Both the position numbers and the translations under genes were made by a program. Positions 1 to 7,729 of a stretch of DNA of 10,566 nucleotides are shown in pieces. Origin of the DNA: JAXDLH01 sp034666705 (GTDB lineage Bacteria > Chloroflexota > UBA6077 > SHYK01); the NCBI GenBank assembly GCA_034666705.1, contig JAXDLH010000168.1, forward strand, positions 1 through 10,566, written 5' to 3'. The notes beneath the pieces are model-generated. The model worked only from the letters and a program-made list of their open reading frames with translations, was not told the DNA's origin and did not search any database. Every line of letters starts with the position of its first letter. Positions within the stretch are counted from its first letter, which is position 1.

Positions 1-3000
1 GCACCTGCGAGACGGCGCCGGGCGTCATGGTGACGCCGTAGAGTGCATCCGCCATCTCCATCGTGGCGCGGTTGTGCGTCACCACGATGAATTGCGTCTG
101 CGTCGCCATCTCGCGCAGCGTGGCCGCAAATCGCTGCACGTTCGCCTCGTCGAGCGCTGCGTCCACTTCATCCAGCATACAGAATGGGCTGGGATTCGCG
201 CCGATCAGCGCGAGGAGCAGGGCACCACCAACCAGCGATCGCTCGCCACCGGAAAGCGTGGTCAGCCGGTTGAGGCGCTTGCCCGGGGGCTGCGCCACGA
301 TCTCGATACCGCACTGCGCACTATCTGGCTCGCCCGCGAGCAGCAGCTCCGCATCCCCGCCGCCGAACAGCAAGCGAAACATCTCTTTGAAACGTGAGCT
401 CACGTCCTCAAACGCGGCCGTGAACTGCTCGACCATCCGCTCTCGCACCTCCGCCATTCCGCCGCGGATGACGGTCTCCGTCTGTGCGAGGTCGTCGAGC
501 TGCGTCGTCAGATTCTGATATCGGTCGTTGAGCGTCTCGTACTCGACCAGGACGCCGTAGTCGACGCCGCCGACGCTCCGCAGCTCTCGCTGGGCGCGGA
601 CCAGCCGGCGCTGTAACGACGCGTCGTCCGTGTCCGTGGATAGCGCTAACGGATCGGTGCGCAGCAGCTCGGACGGGTCGCAGGCCAGCGCCTCCGCGAC
701 CGCGCTCAACTCGACCTCCAGCCGCTCCGCGAGTCCGCGGGCGTGCTCCAGCTCGGCCCCGAGGCCCGCCTCCGCCGTGCGCAGGTCGGCCAGCCGCGCC
801 TGCTGCGCCTCGAGCTCAGTAACCGTGTCCTCGGTCTCTTGCTCGGCCACCTCGAGCTTGCTCGCGACCACGGCGTGTTCATCCTGGAGGGCGGTGAGCC
901 GCTCCGCGACCCCGCGGAGCGTCGCTGCGAGTGATGCGGTGCGCGCCGCGAGTGTGCCGGCTTCGTCCTCGGCAGCTACACGCTCCTGGACAAGCGCCTG
1001 GCTCTGCACCTCGAGCCGCCGCACGTCGGCTTCGTCCCGGCGCAGCGTATCGGCGAGGCGCGCGGCGTGCTCGGCCCGCGCCGCTAGCTCCGCCGCCTGG
1101 CGCCCGCGTCGCTCGGCCAAGCCCTGGCGCTCCTCGAGCAACCCGCTCAACTCGTGCTCGCACGCCCGCAGATGATCCTCTGCTGCCGTGCGCCGGTTGC
1201 GCGCCGCTTCCAGGCGGACGAGGAGCTCGCCAGGCACGTCGGCGACGGTTGCAGCGGCAGGCGCTCCGAGGCGCTGTAGCTGCCCCTGCTCGCCTTGCAA
1301 CTGCCGCCGGGTCCCCTGCGCGATGTCACGGCTGCGTTGCAGCGCGACCGACGCGCCGCGCCGCGCCTCGTCAGCCGCGCCTTGCCTTTGGCGCGCGGCG
1401 TCCTCTCCCGCACGCGCATCGTGCACCTCAGCGTTGGCGCGCTCGAGCTGGGCTTGTGCCTCGGCGAGCTGCGACACGAGCAGCTCCCGGCGCGCGCGAA
1501 GGTCGATCGCCTGCGCCTCGCGCTCCTCGGGGCGCAGCGCGTGCTCGCCATTCGACGCCAGACAATGGCCATCTTCAGACGCCACGCGAAACGCCATTCC
1601 GGCGGGGTCCCGGGCCAGGCGCTCCGCGACCAATCTGGCCTCGGCGAGTGTCGTCACGACGATCACGTCGGCGAGGTACCGTGCCGCGAGACCCTGGTCA
1701 GCCGCTTCGTCCAGGACGTCGACCGCGAGCTGGTAGCTCGCATCGGCATCGAGCACCGCACGGACCCACGCGCCGAATCGCTCCGCATCGAGGACGTGCG
1801 GCCGTTGGGCCGGCACGATCACCCGCTCAGCCGTCCGCTCCGATGCATATGCCCACGCTGTTCCTGCAGCGTCCAGCACGTGAAAGCGTGCTGCCTCGCC
1901 GAGCGCCGCCGCGACCGCCCGTTGGTAGCGCAATGGCGCGGGCAAACGCGCAATCAGATGCTGGCGCTCCGCGGGATCACGGATCGCCGACTCCATGGCG
2001 AGAAATGCGCGCTCCTCGCCGCGCAGCGCGTCGAGTGATTGGCGCGCGGCGCGCTGCGCGTCCTCCGCACGGCGCACCGCGAGCCGGGCCGCGTCAAGCG
2101 CCGGTCGCACCTCGGCGAGTTCACGCTCGGCCGACCGCTGGCGCTCGAGCGCCTCAGTTTCCTCAGCGGTCAGCCGGGCGATCGTCTCGGTCAGTTCATC
2201 GATTCGCACCTCGGCCTCTTGCCTCCGGCGCGCCAGATCAGTTGCCATCGCCGCCGCAGCTTCGAGCGCGGCTTGACGCCGAATCACCTCGCGCTCCAGT
2301 ACATCGGCTTCACGCGCGGCGCCCTCTGCGAGCTGCCGTTGCTCGCCGACCTGGCGACGCAGCGTCGCGATGCGCGCCTCGCTTGCAACGTAGGCGGCTT
2401 CGAGCTGCTCATCGCTCTCTACCGGAGCAGCTCGCGCCACCTCGTCATGCGCCGCACGACTCGCATCGAGTGCCGCGCGCGCCACCTGCAATTGATCTGC
2501 AAGAGTAGCTTCCTCATCCAGCAGCGTGGCCCGGCGGGTGCCGAGCGCCTGAGCGCGCTCCTCCAAGGCCGCGTGCTCCACGTGCAGCCGCTCCGCCGTC
2601 GATCGTTCTGGACCGAGGGTTCGGTCCAGCTCCGCTGCGCGGCTGCGCAGCTCGTGCAACTGCACCTGTTGTGCGGAGCGGCGCTGCTCTGCTTCCGCCA
2701 CCACGTTCCGCGCTTCGGCAATCGCCGCCTGGAGATGCACTCGCCGTGTCTCAGCCGCGGTCATCTCGGCCCGCGCTCGCGGCAACGCCCGTCCAAACCA
2801 TGAACGCGCTACTGCTTCGAGCTCGTCCCGCAATCTGCGGTGTCGATCGGCACGCTCGGCCTGGGTGCGGAGCCGTTCGAGCTGGGGTCGGATCTCGGCC
2901 ACGACTGCGCTCATCCGCAAGGCGTTCTGTTGTACTTGCAGGAGGTCGCTCTCGATCTGCGCAAGCCGCGACTCGTGGCGGCGAATGTCGGCGGCATCGG

Positions 3001-3484
3001 CGATCAGCGCCCGGCGCTCCTGGGGTCGCTGCATCGCGAGCTGCTCAATGGCACCCTGGCCGACGACGCAATAGGAATCGGGCCCCAGCCCCGCCTGGCC
3101 AGCCACGTCGAGCACATCTCGCAGTCGCGCACGCCGCCGGTTCAGCAGATACTCAGTCTCGCCGGAGCGATGCAACCGGCGCGCTATCGCCACCTCCGCG
3201 AGGTCGAGGGCGACTCGGCCATCGCTGTTGTCGAGGACGAGGGTGACCTCGGCCATGCCGAGCGCGTGACGCGCCGCGCTGCCGGCGAAGATCACATCCT
3301 CGCTGCGTGCCCCGCGCAAGGCCCGCGCGCTCTGCTCGCCGAGCACCCAGCGAACCGCGTCCACGACGTTGCTCTTACCACTGCCGTTCGGCCCGACGAT
3401 AGCCGTGATGCCCGGCGCCATCTCCAGATGAATCGGTTGCGCAAAGCTCTTGAAACCGGCGAGGTGCAACTCTTTGAGGAACAT
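1..3484 (-). CDS. smc: Chromosome segregation ATPase SMC (3' end cut by window edge)
   Basis: SMC is the ABC-type ATPase of the SMC-ScpAB condensin that organises and segregates the chromosome. I translated the frame from ATG 3484 to the left edge: 1161 codons with no stop or frameshift. The N-terminal head has Walker A GPNGSGKSN at residues 31-39. A long Ala/Glu/Arg/Leu-rich coiled coil leads to a hinge at about 500-660, then a return coil. The C-terminal head has the ABC signature LSGGER from 1077, Walker B CMLDE at 1102-1106, D-loop ALD at 1110-1112 and the switch His 1137. Family members usually end within a few tens of residues of this point, so only the extreme C-terminus is missing. 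A GAGGAGG Shine-Dalgarno lies 8 bases before the ATG, inside the end of rnc, and the rnc stop abuts the start. The hinge lacks the usual GG...TGG glycine motif (see findings). scpA and scpB are not in the window. Confidence 0.97.
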   Translation of the reverse strand, partial: MFLKELHLAGFKSFAQPIHLEMAPGITAIVGPNGSGKSNVVDAVRWVLGEQSARALRGARSEDVIFAGSAARHALGMAEVTLVLDNSDGRVALDLAEVAIARRLHRSGETEYLLNRRRARLRDVLDVAGQAGLGPDSYCVVGQGAIEQLAMQRPQERRALIADAADIRRHESRLAQIESDLLQVQQNALRMSAVVAEIRPQLERLRTQAERADRHRRLRDELEAVARSWFGRALPRARAEMTAAETRRVHLQAAIAEARNVVAEAEQRRSAQQVQLHELRSRAAELDRTLGPERSTAERLHVEHAALEERAQALGTRRATLLDEEATLADQLQVARAALDASRAAHDEVARAAPVESDEQLEAAYVASEARIATLRRQVGEQRQLAEGAAREADVLEREVIRRQAALEAAAAMATDLARRRQEAEVRIDELTETIARLTAEETEALERQRSAERELAEVRPALDAARLAVRRAEDAQRAARQSLDALRGEERAFLAMESAIRDPAERQHLIARLPAPLRYQRAVAAALGEAARFHVLDAAGTAWAYASERTAERVIVPAQRPHVLDAERFGAWVRAVLDADASYQLAVDVLDEAADQGLAARYLADVIVVTTLAEARLVAERLARDPAGMAFRVASEDGHCLASNGEHALRPEEREAQAIDLRARRELLVSQLAEAQAQLERANAEVHDARAGEDAARQRQGAADEARRGASVALQRSRDIAQGTRRQLQGEQGQLQRLGAPAAATVADVPGELLVRLEAARNRRTAAEDHLRACEHELSGLLEERQGLAERRGRQAAELAARAEHAARLADTLRRDEADVRRLEVQSQALVQERVAAEDEAGTLAARTASLAATLRGVAERLTALQDEHAVVASKLEVAEQETEDTVTELEAQQARLADLRTAEAGLGAELEHARGLAERLEVELSAVAEALACDPSELLRTDPLALSTDTDDASLQRRLVRAQRELRSVGGVDYGVLVEYETLNDRYQNLTTQLDDLAQTETVIRGGMAEVRERMVEQFTAAFEDVSSRFKEMFRLLFGGGDAELLLAGEPDSAQCGIEIVAQPPGKRLNRLTTLSGGERSLVGGALLLALIGANPSPFCMLDEVDAALDEANVQRFAATLREMATQTQFIVVTHNRATMEMADALYGVTMTPGAVSQV

Positions 3485-4198
3485 CTAGCTCGCCTCCTCG
3501 ACCGGGCTCACGTTCTCCCACACCTCGAGTAGCTGGCGTGCGGCGTCCTGCTCGGCAGCCTGTTTTGACGCGCCAACTCCCGTCATCCGCAGGTCGTCAC
3601 CGGCGAGCACCTCAACCGTGAAGGACGGGCTCTCCTCGGGTCCTTGCACCCGCACGACGCGGTACGTCGGCGTGGTCCCCCACCGCGCTTGGACGCGATA
3701 CTGCAGCTCGGATTTTGGATCGCGGTCCCGATGCGAGGGCGAGACCCACGTAGCAACGGCGGCCTCCACAAGCGGCGCGAGAAAACGATACACCTGAGCC
3801 CAACCCTGATCGAGGAAGATGGCGCCCACCACCGCCTCGAAAGAGCTCTCCAGCAGCGCCGGCCGCGCCCGCCCCCCACGTTGATCTTCACCCCGGCTGA
3901 GCAACAGATAATCGCCGAGGTGAAAGCCCTGAGCCCAATCGGCGAGGTTCGACTGGCGAACCAGTTGGGTGCGCATGTTGTGCAGCGAGCCCTCGTCAAC
4001 ACTCTGAAACTTTTGGTAGAGCAGATCTGCGACGACCGCGCCGAGGATCGCATCGCCGAGGAACTCGAGCCGCTCGTTATGGCCAGCGCCCAGGTCCGGC
4101 CGCTCGTTGATCGCCGACTTGTGCGTCAGCGCCATCCGCAACAACGTCGGGTCATTGAACTCGATCCCCAGTCGTGCCTCGAGCGGATGTGGCGCCAT
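3485..4198 (-). CDS. rnc: Ribonuclease III
   Basis: RNase III is an Mg-dependent endonuclease that cuts double-stranded RNA in rRNA and mRNA processing. The protein is 237 residues, typical for the bacterial class I enzyme. The nuclease domain carries the signature NERLEFLGD at 41-49 (acidic residues E42, E45, D49), a DEG motif at 68-70 with E69 matching E. coli E65, and FEAVVGAIFLD at 120-130 with the essential Glu at 121. A double-stranded-RNA-binding domain spans about 160-228 and ends in the usual G-x-G-x-SK-x-x-AEQ-x-AA pattern at about 207-220. The position matching E. coli Asp114 is Ser118 (see findings). The ATG lies 6 bases after the tldE stop with no clear Shine-Dalgarno, so translational coupling is likely. 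The stop codon directly abuts smc. The rnc-smc order is common in bacteria. Confidence 0.97.
   Translation of the reverse strand: MAPHPLEARLGIEFNDPTLLRMALTHKSAINERPDLGAGHNERLEFLGDAILGAVVADLLYQKFQSVDEGSLHNMRTQLVRQSNLADWAQGFHLGDYLLLSRGEDQRGGRARPALLESSFEAVVGAIFLDQGWAQVYRFLAPLVEAAVATWVSPSHRDRDPKSELQYRVQARWGTTPTYRVVRVQGPEESPSFTVEVLAGDDLRMTGVGASKQAAEQDAARQLLEVWENVSPVEEAS
3493..3499 (-). promoter_or_regulatory. Shine-Dalgarno of smc inside rnc
   Basis: GAGGAGG read on the minus strand lies 8 bases before the smc ATG, within the last codons of rnc. It fixes the smc start. Together with the abutting TAG-ATG junction it suggests that smc translation is coupled to rnc but can also initiate strongly on its own. 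Confidence 0.8.
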
Positions 4199-4204
4199 GA
4201 ACCG

Positions 4205-5542
4205 CTAGAACTCGGTCGCACTGGAGAACGAGAAGCGGCTGATGCGCAGCGCTGGCACGTGCGTCCCACTCCATTCGTCCTGCAGCATCATCGCGTCCCG
4301 GCCGATCGCCTCCACGCACGAGAGCGCCTCCAGCACGCTCTGCGTGAAGCGCAGATTGTGGACCGGGCGCGTGATCTCGCCACGCTCGATGAGAAACGTG
4401 CCATCGCGCGTCATTCCGGTGAGGATCGCCTTGGTTGGGTGCACGACGTTTACGTAGTGGAAGCGCGTTACCCACAGGCCACGCTCGACGCCGCGCACCA
4501 GGTCATCGCGGCTCGCGTCCCCCTCGCCGAGAAACATGTTGAGGGGCACCGGTCCCCAGCTATTTGGGGCGGGCAAACCATGGCCCGTCGAGTGTCGGTT
4601 CTCACGCCCGGCCGTATACGAATCGTAGACTACGTCTCTCGCAACGCCCTTCTCGAAGAACGTCACCCGCTGCTTTGGCACCCCCTCGAAGTCGAACGGC
4701 ATCGGCGCGCCACGCGGGTCGAGCCCATCGTCCCACAGCGTGACGTTTGGCCCGAGGAGTCGCTCGCCGAAGTGGTCATTCATGAAGCTGCGCCCCTCCT
4801 GCACCGCGAGGGCGCCAAGCCCAATACCCCCGAAGTAGTCGAGCATCGTGCCAACGGCATACGGCTCCAGGACCACGGTGTAGTCACCCGGTTCAATCGC
4901 GATTGGATCGCGGCTGCGCACTGCCTTGTCGATCGCTTCACGGCCGGCGGCTCCTACGTCGATCGCGGTCGCGTCGAGCCCGTCCCGCTCGGCGTAGCCA
5001 GAGCTCGTGGGGCCCATGATCACGGTCTTGAACGATGCGTGGGTACGCGCGTTGAACGCCCAGACGCCGCGGGAGTTGGCGACGGCGACCTCCGATTGGC
5101 TCATGCTCCACGCCCCTGAGGCCTCCAGTCCATTGGAGATCGCCTCGTCGCACACTGCCTTCACGTCGCGAGCACGCCGCTCTGGCGTATACACCGCAGT
5201 TGCCCCGGAGAACGTGGCGGCCTGGGGAATCGGCTGCGGTCCAGGCAAGCTGCGAAAGTCTGGCGTCTCAGGTGCCAGGCGCGCACTCACCACCGCTCGC
5301 TCGACCACTTCGCGCAGCGCGCGCTCGTCCGTGCTATTCGTCGTCGCCACGCCGATGCGGGTGCCGAGCACGGCGCGCACGCGGATCTCGATACCACTCT
5401 CGAAGACGTTCTGGTGAATGGCGGAGTTGGCAAAGCGGGTCAGCGCACTCTCGTCTGCGATGACGAGCACCTCGGTCTCGTCCGCCGACGAAGCCCCGAG
5501 TGCCCGCTCCGTCAGCTGGCGGAGCTGCACTTCACCGAGCAC
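4205..5542 (-). CDS. tldE: TldE/PmbA family metalloprotease subunit
   Basis: This is the catalytically inactive partner of the TldD/TldE heterodimeric protease. In E. coli that pair unfolds and degrades peptides such as CcdA and trims the microcin B17 precursor. The protein is 445 residues. It shares the TldD fold but lacks HExxxH; the equivalent stretch is LEPYAVGTMLDYF at about 225-237. Family landmarks include GVPKQRV at 287-293, DSYTAGREN at 307-315, STGHG at 318-322 and a Gly-rich C-terminal domain at about 350-440. The likely start is GTG at 5542, 21 bases after the tldD stop. No ATG is available nearby and no strong Shine-Dalgarno is visible, so the exact start is uncertain. It lies between tldD and rnc, which fits co-expression with its active partner. 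Family assignment is firm; the substrate here is unknown. Confidence 0.93.
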   Translation of the reverse strand: MLGEVQLRQLTERALGASSADETEVLVIADESALTRFANSAIHQNVFESGIEIRVRAVLGTRIGVATTNSTDERALREVVERAVVSARLAPETPDFRSLPGPQPIPQAATFSGATAVYTPERRARDVKAVCDEAISNGLEASGAWSMSQSEVAVANSRGVWAFNARTHASFKTVIMGPTSSGYAERDGLDATAIDVGAAGREAIDKAVRSRDPIAIEPGDYTVVLEPYAVGTMLDYFGGIGLGALAVQEGRSFMNDHFGERLLGPNVTLWDDGLDPRGAPMPFDFEGVPKQRVTFFEKGVARDVVYDSYTAGRENRHSTGHGLPAPNSWGPVPLNMFLGEGDASRDDLVRGVERGLWVTRFHYVNVVHPTKAILTGMTRDGTFLIERGEITRPVHNLRFTQSVLEALSCVEAIGRDAMMLQDEWSGTHVPALRISRFSFSSATEF

Positions 5543-5563
5543 GAAGGCAGACCCAGAGGATGA

Positions 5564-6994
5564 TCACGCGATGCCCACGCGGACGTTGCGAAAGCGTGCC
5601 GCCGCCGCGCCGTGGCCGACGTGCATTGACTGCGAGGGCTGACCCTTGCCGCAGTTCGTCACGCCCCACATCTGCCACTCACTGCAGATAGCGTCGCAGG
5701 AGTTCCAGAACTCCGGGGTGATGCCGGCATAGCTCGGATTCCGCACCATGCGGCCGAGCTTCCCGCCGACGATCTCCCAGGCAATCTCGGTGCCGAATTG
5801 GAAGTTGAGCCGGCGGTCGTCGATGCTCCAGCTGCGGTTGGTTTCGACGTACAGGCCGCGATCGGTATCCGCGATCAAGTTCTCGAACCGCCACGGGCCG
5901 GGCAGCAGGTTGATGTTCGTCATGCGGATGAGGGGTAGACGGCTCCAGCTCTCAGCACGCATCGTGCCGTTGCTCGGTTTACCAAAGCGTGAGGCGGTTT
6001 CGCGCGAGGTCAGGTAGTCGACGAACTCGCCGCTGCGGATGAGCGGCGTCACAGCCGCCGGTACGCCTTCGTCATCCCAGCCGAACGTCCCCAGTCCCTG
6101 CGCCACGGTGGCGTCCGCCACGACGTTCACATGCTCGGACCCATAGCGCATGCCGAGACGGTCTGGTGTGAGGAAGCTCGTACCGGCGTACGCCGCCTCC
6201 ATTCCAAGCACACGGTCCAGCTCGACCGCATGGCCGCACGACTCGTGCACCTGGAGGGCAACCTGGGTCGGATCGATGATGACGGTCGTCACGTCCGGTT
6301 CGCATTCCGGTGCGCTCAGCAGCGCCATGGCCTGTTCGGCGATCCGCGGCGCGTTCGCGACGAGATCCATCGTCTCCACGATCTCCCAGCCGGCCGTGCC
6401 CTGATGGCGCCCAAAACTGTTCGGGTACGACCGTTGCTGTACTTCGCCGTCGCCAACCGCAGTCGCCACGATGCCGGCTCCCGTCTCGACGATCTCCTGT
6501 TCCAGATAGCTACCGGCGGTGCTTGCAAACGTCTTCACGGAGCGGAGACATTGGAGCGAGCCCTCGGCGATCGCGAGACCCGGCACCGCCCGCATCGCCG
6601 CGTCGGCTTGCAACAGGAGTGCGATCTTTGACTCGAGCGAGATGGAGAACGGATCGATCTGGACCGGGGTGCGGTAGCTGCCATGTTCGACGGTCACCGG
6701 CGCGAGATCGACGTCCGTCCGCTTTGCCAGGCTGCTCGCGCGGGCGATTGCCACAGCCATCTCGGCGACCCGTTCGATCTCTGCCATCGTCAGCACCGCG
6801 CTCGCGGCAAAGCCCCAGGCGCCGTCGGCGAGCGCCCGCACGCCAAAACCCTGGCTCTCCTCGTCGAGCAGCGCGTCCACCATCCCGTTCTTGGTAGACA
6901 CGCTCTGCACGTGGTGCTCCTCGACGCGAACGTCGGCGTATGCCGCACCATGAAGCTGGGCTACGTTGAGCGCTCGCTCGACAAAATCGCGCAC
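5564..6994 (-). CDS. tldD: TldD family zinc metalloprotease, catalytic subunit
   Basis: TldD is the active subunit of the TldD/TldE protease, which degrades unfolded or small peptides inside a dimer cavity. The metal-binding HExxxH motif is present as HESCGH, and the third ligand is the Cys of the later TNCGKGQP motif. Counting from the GTG at 6994 these fall at about 250-255 and 448, and the protein has 476 residues. The frame extends upstream to a TTG at 7015. I prefer GTG 6994 because GAGGAAG lies 6 bases before it while the TTG has no ribosome-binding site. All metal ligands are intact, so the enzyme should be active. tldE follows 21 bases downstream. About 63 bases separate it from the upstream DUF881 gene, the widest gap in the cluster, and a TATCAT box there could be a secondary promoter. 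Confidence 0.95.
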   Translation of the reverse strand: MRDFVERALNVAQLHGAAYADVRVEEHHVQSVSTKNGMVDALLDEESQGFGVRALADGAWGFAASAVLTMAEIERVAEMAVAIARASSLAKRTDVDLAPVTVEHGSYRTPVQIDPFSISLESKIALLLQADAAMRAVPGLAIAEGSLQCLRSVKTFASTAGSYLEQEIVETGAGIVATAVGDGEVQQRSYPNSFGRHQGTAGWEIVETMDLVANAPRIAEQAMALLSAPECEPDVTTVIIDPTQVALQVHESCGHAVELDRVLGMEAAYAGTSFLTPDRLGMRYGSEHVNVVADATVAQGLGTFGWDDEGVPAAVTPLIRSGEFVDYLTSRETASRFGKPSNGTMRAESWSRLPLIRMTNINLLPGPWRFENLIADTDRGLYVETNRSWSIDDRRLNFQFGTEIAWEIVGGKLGRMVRNPSYAGITPEFWNSCDAICSEWQMWGVTNCGKGQPSQSMHVGHGAAAARFRNVRVGIA

Positions 6995-7000
6995 CAGAAG

Positions 7001-7007
7001 CTTCCTC
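7001..7007 (-). promoter_or_regulatory. Shine-Dalgarno that sets the tldD start
   Basis: GAGGAAG on the minus strand is followed by a 6-base spacer and GTG at 6994-6992. This spacing is ideal. The alternative TTG at 7015 lies upstream of this element and has no comparable site, so the protein probably starts seven codons inside the longest frame. Confidence 0.7.
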
Positions 7008-7030
7008 GCGGCCAAAGTTGGGGCCGCTCT

Positions 7031-7036
7031 ATGATA
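7031..7036 (-). promoter_or_regulatory. Possible -10 box of an internal promoter before tldD
   Basis: The gap between the DUF881 stop (7058) and tldD reads TATCAT on the minus strand, one mismatch from TATAAT. It would start transcription about 25 bases before the GTG. No convincing -35 element is seen at 16-18 bases; CTGATC/TGATCG is a poor match. Treat it as a weak candidate for a secondary promoter. Confidence 0.25.
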
Positions 7037-7057
7037 CCCGGGTGCCCCGCCAAGCGA

Positions 7058-7726
7058 TCAGGAGGCGGCACGAGCCAGCGCATACGCGGATGCAACCGGG
7101 TCCGCGGCGGGCAGTTGGACGAGGTCCCGCCGGACAACGTCGATCGTCAAGCTTGGGTAGTACGCACGCAGCAGGGCAACCACGCCGCCTTTGCGGAGCA
7201 GCGCCGTCTCGAGGGTGGCCGGGAGGCCAATCGCCGAGAAGCGGAACGGCGGCGTGACCTGAACGCCGTCGAGGCTGTAACCGCCGGGCCCCGAGATGAA
7301 AACGGAGCGCGCGGTGAGCCGGCGACCGTTCACGCCAACCGCCTCCGCGCCCGCATTGCGCAGCTCGTTGATCAAATCGACGAGCTCGTCCGTCCGGACG
7401 TAGCCGCTCACCGCCATCTCCACGCCCGGGCCCTGAACGGACGTAGCGCCGACCGCGATCTGCAGTTGATCGCGCTCGGTGCGCATCGCACCGACGCTGG
7501 CGGCAGAGCCGGGTTGGCCGTATTGCGCCAGCTTGTCTTGCAGCTCACCCACCTCGCGGCGCAACGAACCGTTCCCATCCACGAGGTCGCCGATCACGAG
7601 CGCCTCATCGGCGGGCGACAACTCGCTCTTCGCGACGGTGTGATAGGTGCGAAACTGCGTGACGAGCCCAAGTCCAAGGAGAAAGCAGACCAGCGCCAGC
7701 GAGATCTGGGGAACGAGCCGCTTCAT
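7058..7726 (-). CDS. DUF881 family membrane-anchored protein (second of the pair)
   Basis: The protein is 222 residues. It has one N-terminal transmembrane segment at about 7-24 after a short basic stretch, so the rest should be outside the membrane. A short coiled-coil region follows at about 48-92, then a DUF881 domain from about 97. The domain starts with VQGPGVEM, continues with NELRNAGAEAVGVNGRRL at 120-137, and holds the motifs SVFISGPGG and TPPFRFSAIG. The family resembles B. subtilis YlxW/YlxX, encoded near division genes, but its biochemical role is unknown. ATG 7726 lies 3 bases after the stop of the upstream paralogue, so the two are almost certainly co-translated. It ends in an Ala-rich tail. 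I infer a cell-envelope role, possibly in division, from the family and from linkage to smc; nothing in the sequence shows an enzymatic function. Confidence 0.85.
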   Translation of the reverse strand: MKRLVPQISLALVCFLLGLGLVTQFRTYHTVAKSELSPADEALVIGDLVDGNGSLRREVGELQDKLAQYGQPGSAASVGAMRTERDQLQIAVGATSVQGPGVEMAVSGYVRTDELVDLINELRNAGAEAVGVNGRRLTARSVFISGPGGYSLDGVQVTPPFRFSAIGLPATLETALLRKGGVVALLRAYYPSLTIDVVRRDLVQLPAADPVASAYALARAAS

Positions 7727-7729
7727 GGC

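Noticed and set aside
931..2508. A 525-codon plus-strand open frame opposite smc.
   Set aside because: It is very rich in Arg, Pro and Ala, has no recognisable domain, and lies antisense to the smc coiled coil, whose frame is intact. High GC content makes such shadow frames common.
3644..5119. A 491-codon plus-strand frame spanning rnc and tldE.
   Set aside because: It crosses two well-supported minus-strand genes and shows only low-complexity His/Arg-rich sequence with no family motif.
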